Shown here: positions 36,596 through 46,987 of the stretch, in pieces
How positions within the stretch are numbered: position 1 is the first letter of the stretch
How the letters are laid out: the number at the start of each line of letters is the position of its first letter
From: Clostridiales bacterium
Lineage (GTDB): Bacteria; Bacillota; Clostridia; Oscillospirales; Oscillospiraceae
DNA length: 64,000 nucleotides
Direction: 5' to 3'
NCBI GenBank assembly: GCA_022764045.1
Contig: JALERU010000028.1
Coordinates: 1-64,000 of the forward strand
Notes under the pieces: model-generated
The model's input: the letters and a program-made list of their open reading frames with translations, nothing else
The model's database searches: none
Told to the model about the DNA's origin: nothing
Made by a program: the position numbers and the translations under genes

Positions 36596-37903
36596 TCACA
36601 CTTTACCCAGTCCGTCCAGAACCTCCAGGGCCCGCTGGGACAGGGCCGCGTTCTTATTCCTCTTTCCCTTCACCCGGTAGCCCAGAGGGGGCATGATGCC
36701 GAAATTCACGTTCATGGGTTGGAAGCTGGCCACCGTCTCGTTGCTCACATACAGGGCCAGAGCCCCGATGGCGGTCTCCTGGGGGAAGTTGATGGGTTCC
36801 TTCCCTTCCAGCCGCCGGGCCAGCTCCAGGGCCGCCAGACAGCCTGAAGCGGTGGACTCCACATAGCCCTCCACCCCCGTCACCTGGCCGGCAAAGACCA
36901 GCCGGGGCTCTGCCTTCACCCGGTAATACCGGTCCAGCAGCCGGGGGGAATTGAGATACGTGTTCCGGTGCATCACTCCGTAGCGGACAAATTCCGCGTT
37001 TTTCAGGGCGGGGATCATAGAGAACACCCGCTTCTGCTCAGGCCAGGTCAGATGGGTCTGAAAGCCCACCAGGTTGTAAATGCTCCCCCCTGCGTTGTCC
37101 CGCCGCAGTTGGACCACGGCGAAAGGCTCCTTCCCCGTCTTGGGGTCCCGGAGGCCCCGGGGCTTTAGGGGGCCGTAGCACAGGGTCTGCTCCCCCCGCC
37201 GGGCCATGACCTCCACGGGCATACACCCCTCAAAGACGTTCTTATCCTCAAAGCCGTGGACGGGAGCCTCCTTGGCGGCGCACAGTTCCTTCCAAAAGGC
37301 CAGGTATTCCTCCTGGGTGAGGGGACAGTTGATGTAGTCCGCCGTGCCCTTGTCATACCGGGAGGCAAACCAGGCGCTGTCCATGTCGATGCTCTCAAAG
37401 GTCACCAGGGGGGCCGCCGCGTCGTAAAAATGCAGATAGCCGCTGTCGGGGAATCGCTTGGCAATGTCCTCCGCCAAGGCGTCGGAGGTGAGAGGCCCCG
37501 TGGCCACGATGACCTGCCCTTCCTGGGGTAGGGCCGTCACCTCTCCCTCCTCCACGGTGATGTTGGGGTGGCTGCGGATGGCGTCGGTGATGGTCTGGGA
37601 AAAGGCCAGCCGATCCACCGCCAGGGCGCCCCCGGCAGCCACCCGATGGGTATCGGCGCACCGGAGGATCAGGGAATCCAGCCGCCGCAGCTCCTCTTTC
37701 AGCAGGCCCACAGCGTTTTCCAGCTGGTCTGACCGCAGAGAGTTGGAGCACACCAACTCCCCGAAGAGCTCCGTGTGGTGGGCGGGGGTCATTTTCCGGG
37801 GCTTCATCTCCCGCAGGTTGACGGGAACCCCCCGCTTGGCCAGCTGCCAGGCGGCCTCACAGCCAGCCAGGCCGCCGCCGATGACGGTTACTTGTTCACG
37901 CAT
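36596..37903 (-). CDS. trmFO: Methylenetetrahydrofolate-tRNA (uracil-5-)-methyltransferase
   Basis: MREQVTVIGGGLAGCEAAWQLAKRGVPVNLREMKPRKMTPAHHTELFGELVCSNSLRSD. Confidence 0.96.
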   Translation of the reverse strand: MREQVTVIGGGLAGCEAAWQLAKRGVPVNLREMKPRKMTPAHHTELFGELVCSNSLRSDQLENAVGLLKEELRRLDSLILRCADTHRVAAGGALAVDRLAFSQTITDAIRSHPNITVEEGEVTALPQEGQVIVATGPLTSDALAEDIAKRFPDSGYLHFYDAAAPLVTFESIDMDSAWFASRYDKGTADYINCPLTQEEYLAFWKELCAAKEAPVHGFEDKNVFEGCMPVEVMARRGEQTLCYGPLKPRGLRDPKTGKEPFAVVQLRRDNAGGSIYNLVGFQTHLTWPEQKRVFSMIPALKNAEFVRYGVMHRNTYLNSPRLLDRYYRVKAEPRLVFAGQVTGVEGYVESTASGCLAALELARRLEGKEPINFPQETAIGALALYVSNETVASFQPMNVNFGIMPPLGYRVKGKRNKNAALSQRALEVLDGLGKV

Positions 37904-40214
37904 TGGGTTCCTCCGGCTCACTCTTTTTGGTGGTTTTCTTGGCGGCAGTCTTTTTGGCTGTTGTCTTCTTTGCCGCCGTCTTTTTTTCGGTGGTCTTCTT
38001 CGCCGCCGTTTTCTTGGTGGTCTTCTTTTCCTCGGCGTCCCCTTCCTTGGTCTCTGCTGCCTCGGTCTTGGCCTCCTCGGTCTTTTTCTTCCGGTAGCCC
38101 CCCCGCTTCTCCTCGGGCACAAAGGCGGGGCAGGCCTCGTTGATGCAGAAGGGCTTCTTAAAGCCCCGGCCGGATTTCTTAAACATGGTCCAGCCGCACT
38201 CGGGGCAGTTGTCCTTCACGGGCACGTCCCAGGTCATGAAGTCGCAGGCCCGGCCCAGCTTATCCCCGTTGCGCTCGCAGCCGTAATAGGTGTAGCCGTT
38301 CCGGGAGGTCTTTTTCAGCAGCCGGCTGCCGCACTTGGGGCACTTGCCGGGCATCTCAATGACCAGGGGCTTGGTGAAGGTACACTCGGGGAAGCCGGGG
38401 CAGGCCAAAAAGCGGCCGAACCGCCCGGACTTAACCACCATCTGCCGCCCGCACACATCGCAGACCTCGTCGGAGACCTCGTCGGGGACCTTGATCCGGG
38501 TGCCGTCCAGGTCCTTTTCCGCCTGGGTCATCTCCTGGCTGAAGTCCTGGTAAAAGTCCCGGAGGACCGCCTTCCAGTTTTCCTCGCCGCTTTCCACCTT
38601 GTCCAGGCGGTTTTCCATGGCGGCGGTGAAGTCATAGTCCACAATGTCGTTGAATTTGTCTTTCATAAGCCCCGTGACCACCTCACCCAAGGGGGTGGTG
38701 TGGAGGTGCTTGCCGTCCTTGACCACATACTCCCGGTTCATAATGGTGGTGATGGTGGGGGCGTAGGTAGAGGGCCGTCCGATGCCCTTTTCCTCCAGGG
38801 CCCGGATGAGGGTAGCCTCGGTGTACCGGGTGGGGGGCTGGGTGAACTTCTGCTCGGGCTTGGTGCCCGCCTTGACCACGGTCTCCCCCTCCTGCAGGTT
38901 GGGCAGGCGGGACTGGACCTCCTCCCCGTCGTCGTCCCGGCCTTCCTCGTAAACGGCCAGGAAGCCGGGGAACTTCACCTCCGACCGGCTGGCCTTAAAG
39001 ACGTACCCGGCGCTGGTGACCTCGATTCCCACGCTGTCATACACCGCCCCGGCCATCTGGCTGGCCAGGAAGCGGCTCCAGATGAGCTTATACAGCCGGA
39101 ACTGCTCGGCAGTGAGGTCTTTCTTAATGCTCTCGGGGGTAAGGGTCACGTTGGAGGGCCGGATGGCCTCGTGGGCGTCCTGGGCCCCGGCCTTGGTCTT
39201 AAACTGCCGGGGGGCATCCGGCAGATATTCCTGTCCATACCGGGCCCCGGCAAAAGACCGGGCAGCGGCCACGGCCTCGTCCGACAGCCGCAGAGAGTCG
39301 GTACGCATGTAGGTGATGAGACCCACGGTCCCCTCCCCCTCAATATCCACGCCCTCATAGAGCTGCTGGGCAATGGACATGGTCCGCCGGGGGCTCATAT
39401 TCAGCTTCCGGGAGGCCTCCTGCTGCAGGGAGCTGGTGATGAAGGGGGGTGCCGGAGAGCGGTGTTTGTCCTGGCGCTTGATCTTGCTGACCACAAAGGG
39501 GGCGTCCTGGATGGCGGCGAGCACGTCGGCCACCTCCTCCTGGGACTTCAGCTCCATCTTCTTCTCCCGGCCGTAAAACTGGGTTTTGAAGCTGCCCTGG
39601 TTGGGGGCGATCCGGTCCAGGGTAACCTCCAAGGTCCAATACTCCTCGGGGACAAAGGCCCGGATTTCCTCCTCCCGCTCGGCCACCAGCCGGGTGGCCA
39701 CCGACTGGACCCGCCCGGCAGACAACCCCCGGCGGATCTTCTTCCACAGCAGGGGGGAGAGCTCATAGCCCACAATCCGGTCTAAAATCCGCCGGGCCTG
39801 CTGGGCGTCCACCAGGTTCTGGTCGATCTCCCGGGGGGCGGCGATGCTCTCGGTGACCACCTTCTTGGTGATCTCGTTAAAGGTCACCCGGCTGGTCTTG
39901 CTGTCAGGGAGCTCCAGCAGCTCCTTCAAGTGCCAGGAGATGGCCTCCCCCTCCCGGTCCGGGTCGGTGGCCAGATACACCTTTTGGCTGCTGTCCGCCG
40001 CGTCCTTCAGTTGGGCGATGGTCTCCTCCTTTCCCTTGATGGGCTGATAGTCGGGTTCAAAGTTTCCGTGTTCCAGATCCACGCCCATTTTGCTCTTGGG
40101 CAGGTCCCGGACATGGCCCATAGAGGCCAGCACCTGATAGGTGGGCCCCAGATATTTTCCAATGGTTTTTGCCTTGGCTGGCGACTCTACGATCACCAGA
40201 TTTGATTTAGCCAC
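37896..40214 (-). CDS. topA: DNA topoisomerase I with C-terminal Zn fingers and Lys/Ala/Thr-rich tail
   Basis: VIVESPAKAKTIGKYLG, RVQSVATRLVAEREEEI, YMRTDS, three Cys4-type motifs, tail KKTAAKKTTEKKTAAKKTTAKKTAAKKTTKK. Confidence 0.97.
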   Translation of the reverse strand: MAKSNLVIVESPAKAKTIGKYLGPTYQVLASMGHVRDLPKSKMGVDLEHGNFEPDYQPIKGKEETIAQLKDAADSSQKVYLATDPDREGEAISWHLKELLELPDSKTSRVTFNEITKKVVTESIAAPREIDQNLVDAQQARRILDRIVGYELSPLLWKKIRRGLSAGRVQSVATRLVAEREEEIRAFVPEEYWTLEVTLDRIAPNQGSFKTQFYGREKKMELKSQEEVADVLAAIQDAPFVVSKIKRQDKHRSPAPPFITSSLQQEASRKLNMSPRRTMSIAQQLYEGVDIEGEGTVGLITYMRTDSLRLSDEAVAAARSFAGARYGQEYLPDAPRQFKTKAGAQDAHEAIRPSNVTLTPESIKKDLTAEQFRLYKLIWSRFLASQMAGAVYDSVGIEVTSAGYVFKASRSEVKFPGFLAVYEEGRDDDGEEVQSRLPNLQEGETVVKAGTKPEQKFTQPPTRYTEATLIRALEEKGIGRPSTYAPTITTIMNREYVVKDGKHLHTTPLGEVVTGLMKDKFNDIVDYDFTAAMENRLDKVESGEENWKAVLRDFYQDFSQEMTQAEKDLDGTRIKVPDEVSDEVCDVCGRQMVVKSGRFGRFLACPGFPECTFTKPLVIEMPGKCPKCGSRLLKKTSRNGYTYYGCERNGDKLGRACDFMTWDVPVKDNCPECGWTMFKKSGRGFKKPFCINEACPAFVPEEKRGGYRKKKTEEAKTEAAETKEGDAEEKKTTKKTAAKKTTEKKTAAKKTTAKKTAAKKTTKKSEPEEPNA

Positions 40215-40418
40215 GCAATTCCCTCCGAATCTAAGATTGGCAGGTCATCCTGCCGCCAGGCCGCCCAGAGCGGCCGATTTATTGTATCCAGGGAGGTTGT
40301 CCCTGGGGTGGTTCCTTCTGAAATAGGTTGCCATGGTTTCACGTTGGGGAAAGCTGTCACCAAAGGTGACGGACGAGAGATACGATCCGGCAATCGCGGT
40401 AAACAAAAGAGATTTCCC

Positions 40419-41678
40419 TCACTCCACCAGCTCCACCACCGTCCCAAACCGCCGGTCCTCCTGGTCCACCAGCTGGCGCACCTGGAGCAGGGTCAGGGCC
40501 GACATCACCCGACGGGCCGGGATACCCGTCTCCTCCACCAGTTGGTCGGAGGACTTTCTGACCTCCCCCTGCAGGGCCCGCAGGACCACCAACTGATCCT
40601 CGGCAAAGGCCTCAGGGTCCTTTCGCAGGTCCACCACCAGCTTGGCCGAGGACTCCTCCTGGGCGGTCGGCGGGGTTGGCTCCTCAGCCGGGGCCATCAC
40701 CGGGGCCGCCACGGGCCGGGGCGGCTGGGGGATCTGGAGCGTTCCCAGCCGCTGGGACAGCTTCTCCGGGGGCATGGGAGCCTTGGGGTGAAGGGTTTCC
40801 GGATACAAGAATTGGTATTCCTCCACCACATCCCAGGCGTCTTGGATCAGCTTGGCCTCGCCCCGGCGGATCAGACCGTTGGGACCTCGGCTCAGGGGGG
40901 CGTCGATGCCGCCGGGGACGGCGAACACATCCCGCCCCTGCTCCAGGGCCCACCGGGCGGTGATAAGGGAACCGCTGGTCTCGGTGCCCTCCACCACCAG
41001 CACCCCCAGGCACAGCCCGGCGATGAGGCGGTTTCGCACCGGAAAATGGGCCCCCACCGGCGGGGTCCCCGGGGGATATTCGCTCACCAGCGCCCCCGCG
41101 GCGGCCACGTCCTCGTAGAGGTCCTGGTGTCCGGCAGGGTAGATCACGTCGATGCCGTTTCCCAGCACCGACACCACCTGTCCCCCGCCCCGCAAAGCCC
41201 CTTGCAGGGCAGCAGCGTCAATGCCCCGGGCGCTGCCGCTGACCACCAGAACCCCTTGGCGGGCCAGCTCCAGGCCCAGCTGCCCAGCGGCCATGATCCC
41301 ATAGGGGCTGGCGTCCCGGGCCCCCACCAAGGCCACGGCGGCCTCCCGGTCCATCTGGGGCAGGGTGCCCTTCACATAGAGCACACAGGGAGCCGTGTCC
41401 AGCTCCCCCAGCCGCCGGGGATAGGCGGCGTCCTGGCGGGTGAGGATTTGAATCCCCAGCCGGCGGCACTGGGTAAGAATTTCCTCCGCCTGGGTCAGGT
41501 CCTTATCCTCCAAAGCCAGGCGCACCTTGGTCGGCAGGCCGGGGATGGCCCGATAGTCCGCCCGCTGGGCGAAATAGGCCTCCTCTGGGGTGCCAAAGTG
41601 GTCCAAAATCCGGGCAGCGTACATACCCGGGGCGGGTCCCCGGGTGCTCAGCCACAGCCAGTGGCGCAGGTTACTCAT
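40419..41678 (-). CDS. dprA: DNA processing protein DprA
   Basis: VALVGARDASPYG, VVSGSARGIDAAALQGAL, VLGNGIDVIYPA, AGLCLGVLVVEG...SGSLITA, FAVPGGID. Confidence 0.95.
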   Translation of the reverse strand: MSNLRHWLWLSTRGPAPGMYAARILDHFGTPEEAYFAQRADYRAIPGLPTKVRLALEDKDLTQAEEILTQCRRLGIQILTRQDAAYPRRLGELDTAPCVLYVKGTLPQMDREAAVALVGARDASPYGIMAAGQLGLELARQGVLVVSGSARGIDAAALQGALRGGGQVVSVLGNGIDVIYPAGHQDLYEDVAAAGALVSEYPPGTPPVGAHFPVRNRLIAGLCLGVLVVEGTETSGSLITARWALEQGRDVFAVPGGIDAPLSRGPNGLIRRGEAKLIQDAWDVVEEYQFLYPETLHPKAPMPPEKLSQRLGTLQIPQPPRPVAAPVMAPAEEPTPPTAQEESSAKLVVDLRKDPEAFAEDQLVVLRALQGEVRKSSDQLVEETGIPARRVMSALTLLQVRQLVDQEDRRFGTVVELVE

Positions 41679-41700
41679 AGCCGCCCACTTCCTTTTCTTG

Positions 41701-42471
41701 TCACTGTGTCCCGCCAAAGCCCATCCGCCACAGCACCACCGCGCCGGCGGCGGCGGCATTGAGGGACTCGCAGCGGTCTGTCATGGGAATCCGCAGGGTC
41801 CGCTGGCTGGCCGCCAGCACCGGCTGGCTCACCCCGCGGCCCTCGCTGCCGATGACCACGGCGGCCCGGTCCAGAGTAATCTGGCGCAGGTCCACCGTGT
41901 CCTCCCGCAGGGCGGTGGCGTAAAGGGGCAGGCCGGCCCTCTTCAGCAGGGGCAGCAGGGCTTCCAGCGTCCCCTCCCACACTGGCAGGCGGAAGCAGGC
42001 CCCCATGGTGGCCCGCAGGGTCTTGGGGTTCCAGGGGTCGGCGCAGCCGGGGAGCAAAATGAGGCCGTCGGCCCCAAAGGCGTCCGCCGTGCGCCACAGG
42101 GTCCCCACGTTTCCGGGGTCCTGGAGGCCGTCCAGCACCAGGTACTTGGCACCTGTCAGCTCCTCCGGCAGGGCGAAGGGAGGCAGGGCGCAAAGAAAGA
42201 GGACCTTCTGCGGGGTCTCGGTGGGGGCCACCGCCTTGAGCAGGTCCGCCGGGACCTCCACCTGCCGGACCCCTTCCGGGAGCTCCGCCAGGGGCGGGCA
42301 CCCCGCCTGCCACAAGACGACCTCCAGCCTGCCCCCCCATTTCAGGGCCTCCGCCAGCATTTTCGGCCCCTCACACACCATCACGCCCTGCTGCCGCCGG
42401 AGCTTGCGGTCTCCGGTGAGCTTGCGCAGGCGGGTGATGAGAGGGTTGGTTCTGCTTGTAATGGTTTCCAT
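41701..42471 (-). CDS. TrmH/SpoU-family RNA 2'-O-methyltransferase
   Basis: LVLDGLQDPGNVGTLWRTADAFGADGLIL, VIGSEGRGVS, IPMTDRCESLNAAAAGAVVLW. Confidence 0.94.
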   Translation of the reverse strand: METITSRTNPLITRLRKLTGDRKLRRQQGVMVCEGPKMLAEALKWGGRLEVVLWQAGCPPLAELPEGVRQVEVPADLLKAVAPTETPQKVLFLCALPPFALPEELTGAKYLVLDGLQDPGNVGTLWRTADAFGADGLILLPGCADPWNPKTLRATMGACFRLPVWEGTLEALLPLLKRAGLPLYATALREDTVDLRQITLDRAAVVIGSEGRGVSQPVLAASQRTLRIPMTDRCESLNAAAAGAVVLWRMGFGGTQ

Positions 42472-42743
42472 CTCCGCCCACTCTCCCCAGCCGGACAATA
42501 CCACAGCATACCGGCGGAAGCCCCGCCGGTATGCCTTTTTCTCATGCATCCCGCCGAAAAGCGGCGGGGATACCTATATAAAAACAGATTGTCGCCCTTC
42601 TGTCAAGGCACCTTTTTCGGTTTTTCTGGCGCTTGGCCCCGGAAATGCGGAATCTCCTGCCAAAAGTTCACTGTTTATTCACATTATCACAGTCCGGCGG
42701 GCTTTGTCAAAGGGGGATTTGCCCGGCGGCCTGCCGGGCAAAG

Positions 42744-42779
42744 AAAGGGAGCACACCTGTTTCCAGGCGTGCTCCCTTT
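42744..42779. terminator. Intrinsic terminator-like hairpin
   Basis: aaagggagcacacctg-tttc-caggcgtgctcccttt. Confidence 0.75.
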
Positions 42780-42878
42780 GAATTTGTTGCAATTTGGCTC
42801 CATGGGTGTAAAAAAGGTGTAAATCTGCTTTCCTTTGTGATTTGCAAGGCCGCAACGCCTTGAACACCCCGGCCAAGC

Positions 42879-44384
42879 TCAATCCAGGGGTTTCATGGTG
42901 GGGAACAAAATCACGTCGCGAATGGAATCGGCGCCGGTGAGGAGCATGGCGCACCGGTCGATGCCGATGCCCAGACCCCCGGTGGGGGGCAAGCCGTATT
43001 CCAGGGCGTTGATGTAATCCTCATCCATCATACCGGCCTCCTCGTCGCCGCCCTCCCGGAGCTCCACCTGCTTCTGGAAGCGCTCCTTCTGGTCGATGGG
43101 GTCGTTGAGCTCGGAGAAGGCGTTGCCCATCTCGCTGCGGCAGATGAAGAGCTCAAAGCGCTCGGTGAGCCGGGGGTCCTTGGGGGAACGCTTGGCCAGA
43201 GGGGACACGTCCACGGGGTGCATGGTGATGAAGGTGGGCTGGATGAGCAGGCCCTCCACCTTCTGGTCAAAGCACTCGTACAGGGCGTGGCCCCAAGTGG
43301 GCTCCACCCCGTCCATGTCCACGCCGATGGCCTTGGCGGCGGCCACAGCGGCCTCGTCGTCCTCAATGGCCATGAAGTCCACCCCCAGATACTCCTTCAC
43401 GGCCTCGGCCATGGTCAGCCGGCGCCAGCCGGGGGTCAGGTCGATCTCCTCCCCCTGCCAGGTGACCTGATAGGTCCCCAGGATCTTCTGGGCGGCGGAG
43501 GACAGGAAGTCCTCAAAGAGGTCCATCATGTCGTTAAAGTCGGCATAGGCCTCGTAAAGCTCCACGGTGGTGAACTCGGGGTTGTGCTTGGTGTCCATGC
43601 CCTCGTTGCGGAAGATCCGGCCAATCTCATACACCCGCTCCAGGCCGCCCACGATGAGGCGCTTTAAGTGGAGCTCGGTGGCGATGCGCATGTACATGTC
43701 GATATCCAGGGTGTTGTGGTGGGTGATGAAGGGCCGGGCGGTGGCGCCGCCGGAGATGGTGTTCAGCACCGGGGTCTCCACCTCCATGTAGCCCCGTCCG
43801 TCCAGGAAAGCGCGGAGGTAGCTCACCATCTGGCTGCGGATCTCAAAATTTCGGCGGGACTCGGGGTTCACAATGAGATCCACATACCGCTGGCGGTAGC
43901 GCAGCTCCTTGTCCTGGAGCCCATGGAACTTCTCCGGCAGGGGGCGCAGAGACTTGGACAGGAGGGTGACGTTCTTGCAGCGCACGCTCATCTCCCCCCG
44001 CTGGGTGCGGAAGACCTCTCCCTCGACGCCCACCAGGTCGCCGATGTCGTATTTCTTAAACTCGTTGTAAACGGTCTCGTCCATCTCATCCCGGCGGGCA
44101 TAAAGCTGGATACGGCCGGTTTTATCCTGCATGTCGCAGAAGCTCACCTTCCCCATGCCCCGCTTGGACATCAGGCGGCCGGCCACGGTGACGGCCTGGC
44201 CCTCCATGGCGTCAAAGTTGTCTTTGATGTCCTGGGTGTGGGCGGACACGGTAAATTTGGTCTGCTGGAAGGGGTCCTTCCCCGCCTCCCGCAGAGCGGC
44301 CAGCTTATCCCGGCGCACCTTGAGGATCTGGGACAGGTCCTGTTCCTGCTCCTGAGGGGCTTCCTTCTTCTTCTTCTCTGCCAT
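42879..44384 (-). CDS. lysS: Lysyl-tRNA synthetase class II
   Basis: GRLMSKRGMGKVSFCDMQD, FRNEGMDTKHNPEFTTVELYEAYADF, GLPPTGGLGIGIDRCAMLLT. Confidence 0.97.
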   Translation of the reverse strand: MAEKKKKEAPQEQEQDLSQILKVRRDKLAALREAGKDPFQQTKFTVSAHTQDIKDNFDAMEGQAVTVAGRLMSKRGMGKVSFCDMQDKTGRIQLYARRDEMDETVYNEFKKYDIGDLVGVEGEVFRTQRGEMSVRCKNVTLLSKSLRPLPEKFHGLQDKELRYRQRYVDLIVNPESRRNFEIRSQMVSYLRAFLDGRGYMEVETPVLNTISGGATARPFITHHNTLDIDMYMRIATELHLKRLIVGGLERVYEIGRIFRNEGMDTKHNPEFTTVELYEAYADFNDMMDLFEDFLSSAAQKILGTYQVTWQGEEIDLTPGWRRLTMAEAVKEYLGVDFMAIEDDEAAVAAAKAIGVDMDGVEPTWGHALYECFDQKVEGLLIQPTFITMHPVDVSPLAKRSPKDPRLTERFELFICRSEMGNAFSELNDPIDQKERFQKQVELREGGDEEAGMMDEDYINALEYGLPPTGGLGIGIDRCAMLLTGADSIRDVILFPTMKPLD

Positions 44385-44459
44385 GTTTTGCAGCTCCTTT
44401 GTTGTTTCTACGATTTCCAAAATAGAAAGGGCGGGGACCCTCTCTATGAAAGATCCAGT

Positions 44460-44933
44460 TTATCTCTGAATTTCCACGATCTGATAGCGAATGTTTCCGG
44501 CGGGGGCCTCCACCACCACCTCTTTCCCGGCCTTCTGGCCCAGCAGGGCCCGGCCGAAGGGGGAGTCCTCAGAGATCCGCCCGTTCATGGGGTCGGCCTC
44601 CTGAGAGCCCACGATCTGATAGCTGAGCTGCTCGTCAAACTCCAGGTCCTTCACCACCACGGTGTTCCCCACGTGGACAATGTCTCTGGCCGACTCCTGC
44701 TCCTCAATGATGGTGTAGTTGGACAGAATCTCGTCCAGCTCCGCAATGCGGGAGTAGAGCTTGCCCTGCTCGTTTTTGGCCTCGTCGTACTCACTGTTCT
44801 CCGACAGGTCGCCGAAGGAGCGGGCCTCTTTAATCAGCTCCGCAACCTCCTTCTCTCGCACGGTTTTCAGGTAGGTGAGCTCCTGTTTCAGTTCTTCCAA
44901 GCGCTCAGCGCTCAGTCTATATTCCTTTGCCAT
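44460..44933 (-). CDS. greA: Transcription elongation factor GreA
   Basis: LEELKQELTYLKTVREKEVAELIKEARSFGDLSENSEYDEAKNEQ. Confidence 0.96.
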   Translation of the reverse strand: MAKEYRLSAERLEELKQELTYLKTVREKEVAELIKEARSFGDLSENSEYDEAKNEQGKLYSRIAELDEILSNYTIIEEQESARDIVHVGNTVVVKDLEFDEQLSYQIVGSQEADPMNGRISEDSPFGRALLGQKAGKEVVVEAPAGNIRYQIVEIQR

Positions 44934-45138
44934 GGCTGTACAACCTCCGATTTTTTGATGGCGGCAATCACGCCCGCGGCCCGGGGTGGCCGGGGGCGGG
45001 TATATGATATCCAGTTTACATATCTTATATATTATAGGAACTTTCCCCCAGCCTGTCAAGGGGTGCGGAGGTGGGTGCCACGCCCGTCTCATAAAAATAC
45101 CAGGAACTGGATAAGCAAGTGTGGTATAATGGGGCAGG

Positions 45139-45340
45139 GTGATAAAGACGGAAAAAATAGTGCAAAAATTCACGGTCATAGAGGATCCCCGGCACTCAGG
45201 ATACATCAAATATAAACTGGCGGATGTATTGAGTGTTATTATGTGTGCGGTGCTTTGCGGATTGGATCATCTGGAAAGCCTTCACGAGTTTGCGGTGGCT
45301 ACGGGATTCCACTCCCCCCGTCACAACGAAATCGCCTTCA
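45139..45340 (+). pseudogene. ISAs1-family transposase N-terminal remnant
   Basis: IVQKFTVIEDPRHSGYIKYKLADVLSVIMCAVLCGLDHLESLHEFA, truncated with no catalytic DDE region. Confidence 0.75.
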
Positions 45341-45366
45341 ATAATCGAGTGTTTTTCCATTTCTTT

Positions 45367-45930
45367 TCATTTCAAAGCAAGATGATTCAACCGGCTTTCA
45401 ATGGCGCCTTGGGTGCGTCCATGCTTTCGTGCCATGCTTCTCATTGACTTTCCTTCCATATACTCAGCTCGTAGCTGGTCATCCTCCGCTTTTGTCCATG
45501 GTTTTCCCCTATTGGGCGTGCTGCCCGTTCTTTTCTTTTCCTCAACAGGACGGCTTTGTAATTGATTGAGCCGAATTCCGATGACATTGGGGGGCCGTTT
45601 TAGGTAATTCGCGATCTGATCAATGTTGCATCCATTTCGACGCATCTGCAATAGCTCATACTCTTCTTCCTCGCTCCACCCATCGCTTCCCCGGAAAAAT
45701 CGCTGTGCGTTTCGCGCACGGCGTTCTTTCCGCTGCGCCTTCTTTTCCTCCTTTAGACGAAGGAGGTATTGTTCGGTTGACTCGATGGAGCAATGCTCCA
45801 ACACCTCTAACAGTGCCTCCTGAACTTCTTCCTTGGCGCAAATATCGTCATCAGGCAACACTCGGCCAGTAAGGGGATCAATCCCCTTACTCAGGCTTTC
45901 AATCATTGTTCTCGCCAGAAAAGGATCCAT
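45367..45930 (-). CDS. Hypothetical protein with two SANT/Myb-like HTH repeats
   Basis: GWSEEEEYELLQMRRNGCNIDQIANYLKRPPNVIGIRLNQL and PWTKAEDDQLRAEYMEGKSMRSMARKHGRTQGAIESRLNHL. Confidence 0.7.
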   Translation of the reverse strand: MDPFLARTMIESLSKGIDPLTGRVLPDDDICAKEEVQEALLEVLEHCSIESTEQYLLRLKEEKKAQRKERRARNAQRFFRGSDGWSEEEEYELLQMRRNGCNIDQIANYLKRPPNVIGIRLNQLQSRPVEEKKRTGSTPNRGKPWTKAEDDQLRAEYMEGKSMRSMARKHGRTQGAIESRLNHLALK

Positions 45931-46140
45931 TTTTTCTTTCCATTCTATGCCCGCATAGGGACTTGATCCATTTACAACTCTCTTCTGTTTTTATCGTAAA
46001 GTATAAGAGTCTCTTTGTCAATCTATTCGCAAACGATAAACCAAACAAGAAACGAATCCAAACCCACAAAAACAGCCCCTTCGCCTCGGCTTCCCGCCTG
46101 GGCGAAAGGGCTGCTGCTGTTTTGGCAAAAAAGGTGGAAA

Positions 46141-46875
46141 TTACTCCTGATCCCAGTTATGATAGACGTTCTGCACGTCGTCGTTGTCCTCCAGGGAGTC
46201 GATCAGCTTCTCCATGTTTTTGATATCCCCGGCGTCGGTGAGCTTCACGTAATTCTGGGGGACCATCTCCACCTGGGCGGAGGCGAAGACATAGCCCTTG
46301 GCTTCCAGGGCCGAGGCCACGTTGCCGCACTCGTCGGGGTCGGTGTAGATGGTGAAGCAGTCCTCTTCGGGCTCGAAGTCGGCGGCGCCGCAGTCCAGGG
46401 CGTCCATCATCACGGTGTCCTCGTCCAGGTCGCCGTCCTCGTTGTCCAGGATGATGACGCCCTTGCGGTCGAAGGACCAGGAGACGCAGCCGGTGGCGCC
46501 CAGGCCCTTGCCGAACTTATCCAGCAGGTGGCGGACCTCGGGGGCGGTGCGCTGGCGGTTATCGGTGAGGGCCTCCACGATGACGGCCACGCCGTTGGGG
46601 CCGTAGCCCTCGTAGACCACGCTCTCGTAGTTGTCGGTGTTGCCGGCGCCCAGGGCGCGGTCAATGGTGCGCTTGATGTTGTCGTTGGGCATGTTCACGG
46701 CCTTGGCCTTGGCAATGACAGTGGCCAGGCGGGAGTTGTTGTTGGGGTCGCCGGAGCCGCCGGTCTTCACGGCCACGATGATCTCCTTGGCGACCTTGGT
46801 GAAGGCGGCGCTGCGCTTGGCGTCGGCCGCGCCCTTGGTCTTCTGAATATTATGCCACTTGGAATGTCCGGACAT
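46141..46875 (-). CDS. yebC: YebC/PmpR-family transcriptional/translational regulator
   Basis: MSGHSKWHNIQKTKGAADAKRSAAFTKVAKEI. Confidence 0.96.
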   Translation of the reverse strand: MSGHSKWHNIQKTKGAADAKRSAAFTKVAKEIIVAVKTGGSGDPNNNSRLATVIAKAKAVNMPNDNIKRTIDRALGAGNTDNYESVVYEGYGPNGVAVIVEALTDNRQRTAPEVRHLLDKFGKGLGATGCVSWSFDRKGVIILDNEDGDLDEDTVMMDALDCGAADFEPEEDCFTIYTDPDECGNVASALEAKGYVFASAQVEMVPQNYVKLTDAGDIKNMEKLIDSLEDNDDVQNVYHNWDQE

Positions 46876-46987
46876 AGGTTTCAATCCCTTCCTATCATAA
46901 GAATGACGGGGGCCCCAGGAGTCCCCTTCTTTGTATTTTTAACTGGATAATTTTATCACAGGAAATGAACCTTGACAAGGCTTCTCC

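Noticed and set aside
37458-39785. 775-aa plus-strand ORF
   Set aside because: Antisense shadow of topA/trmFO; GC-rich codon bias creates long open antisense frames with no recognisable protein motifs.
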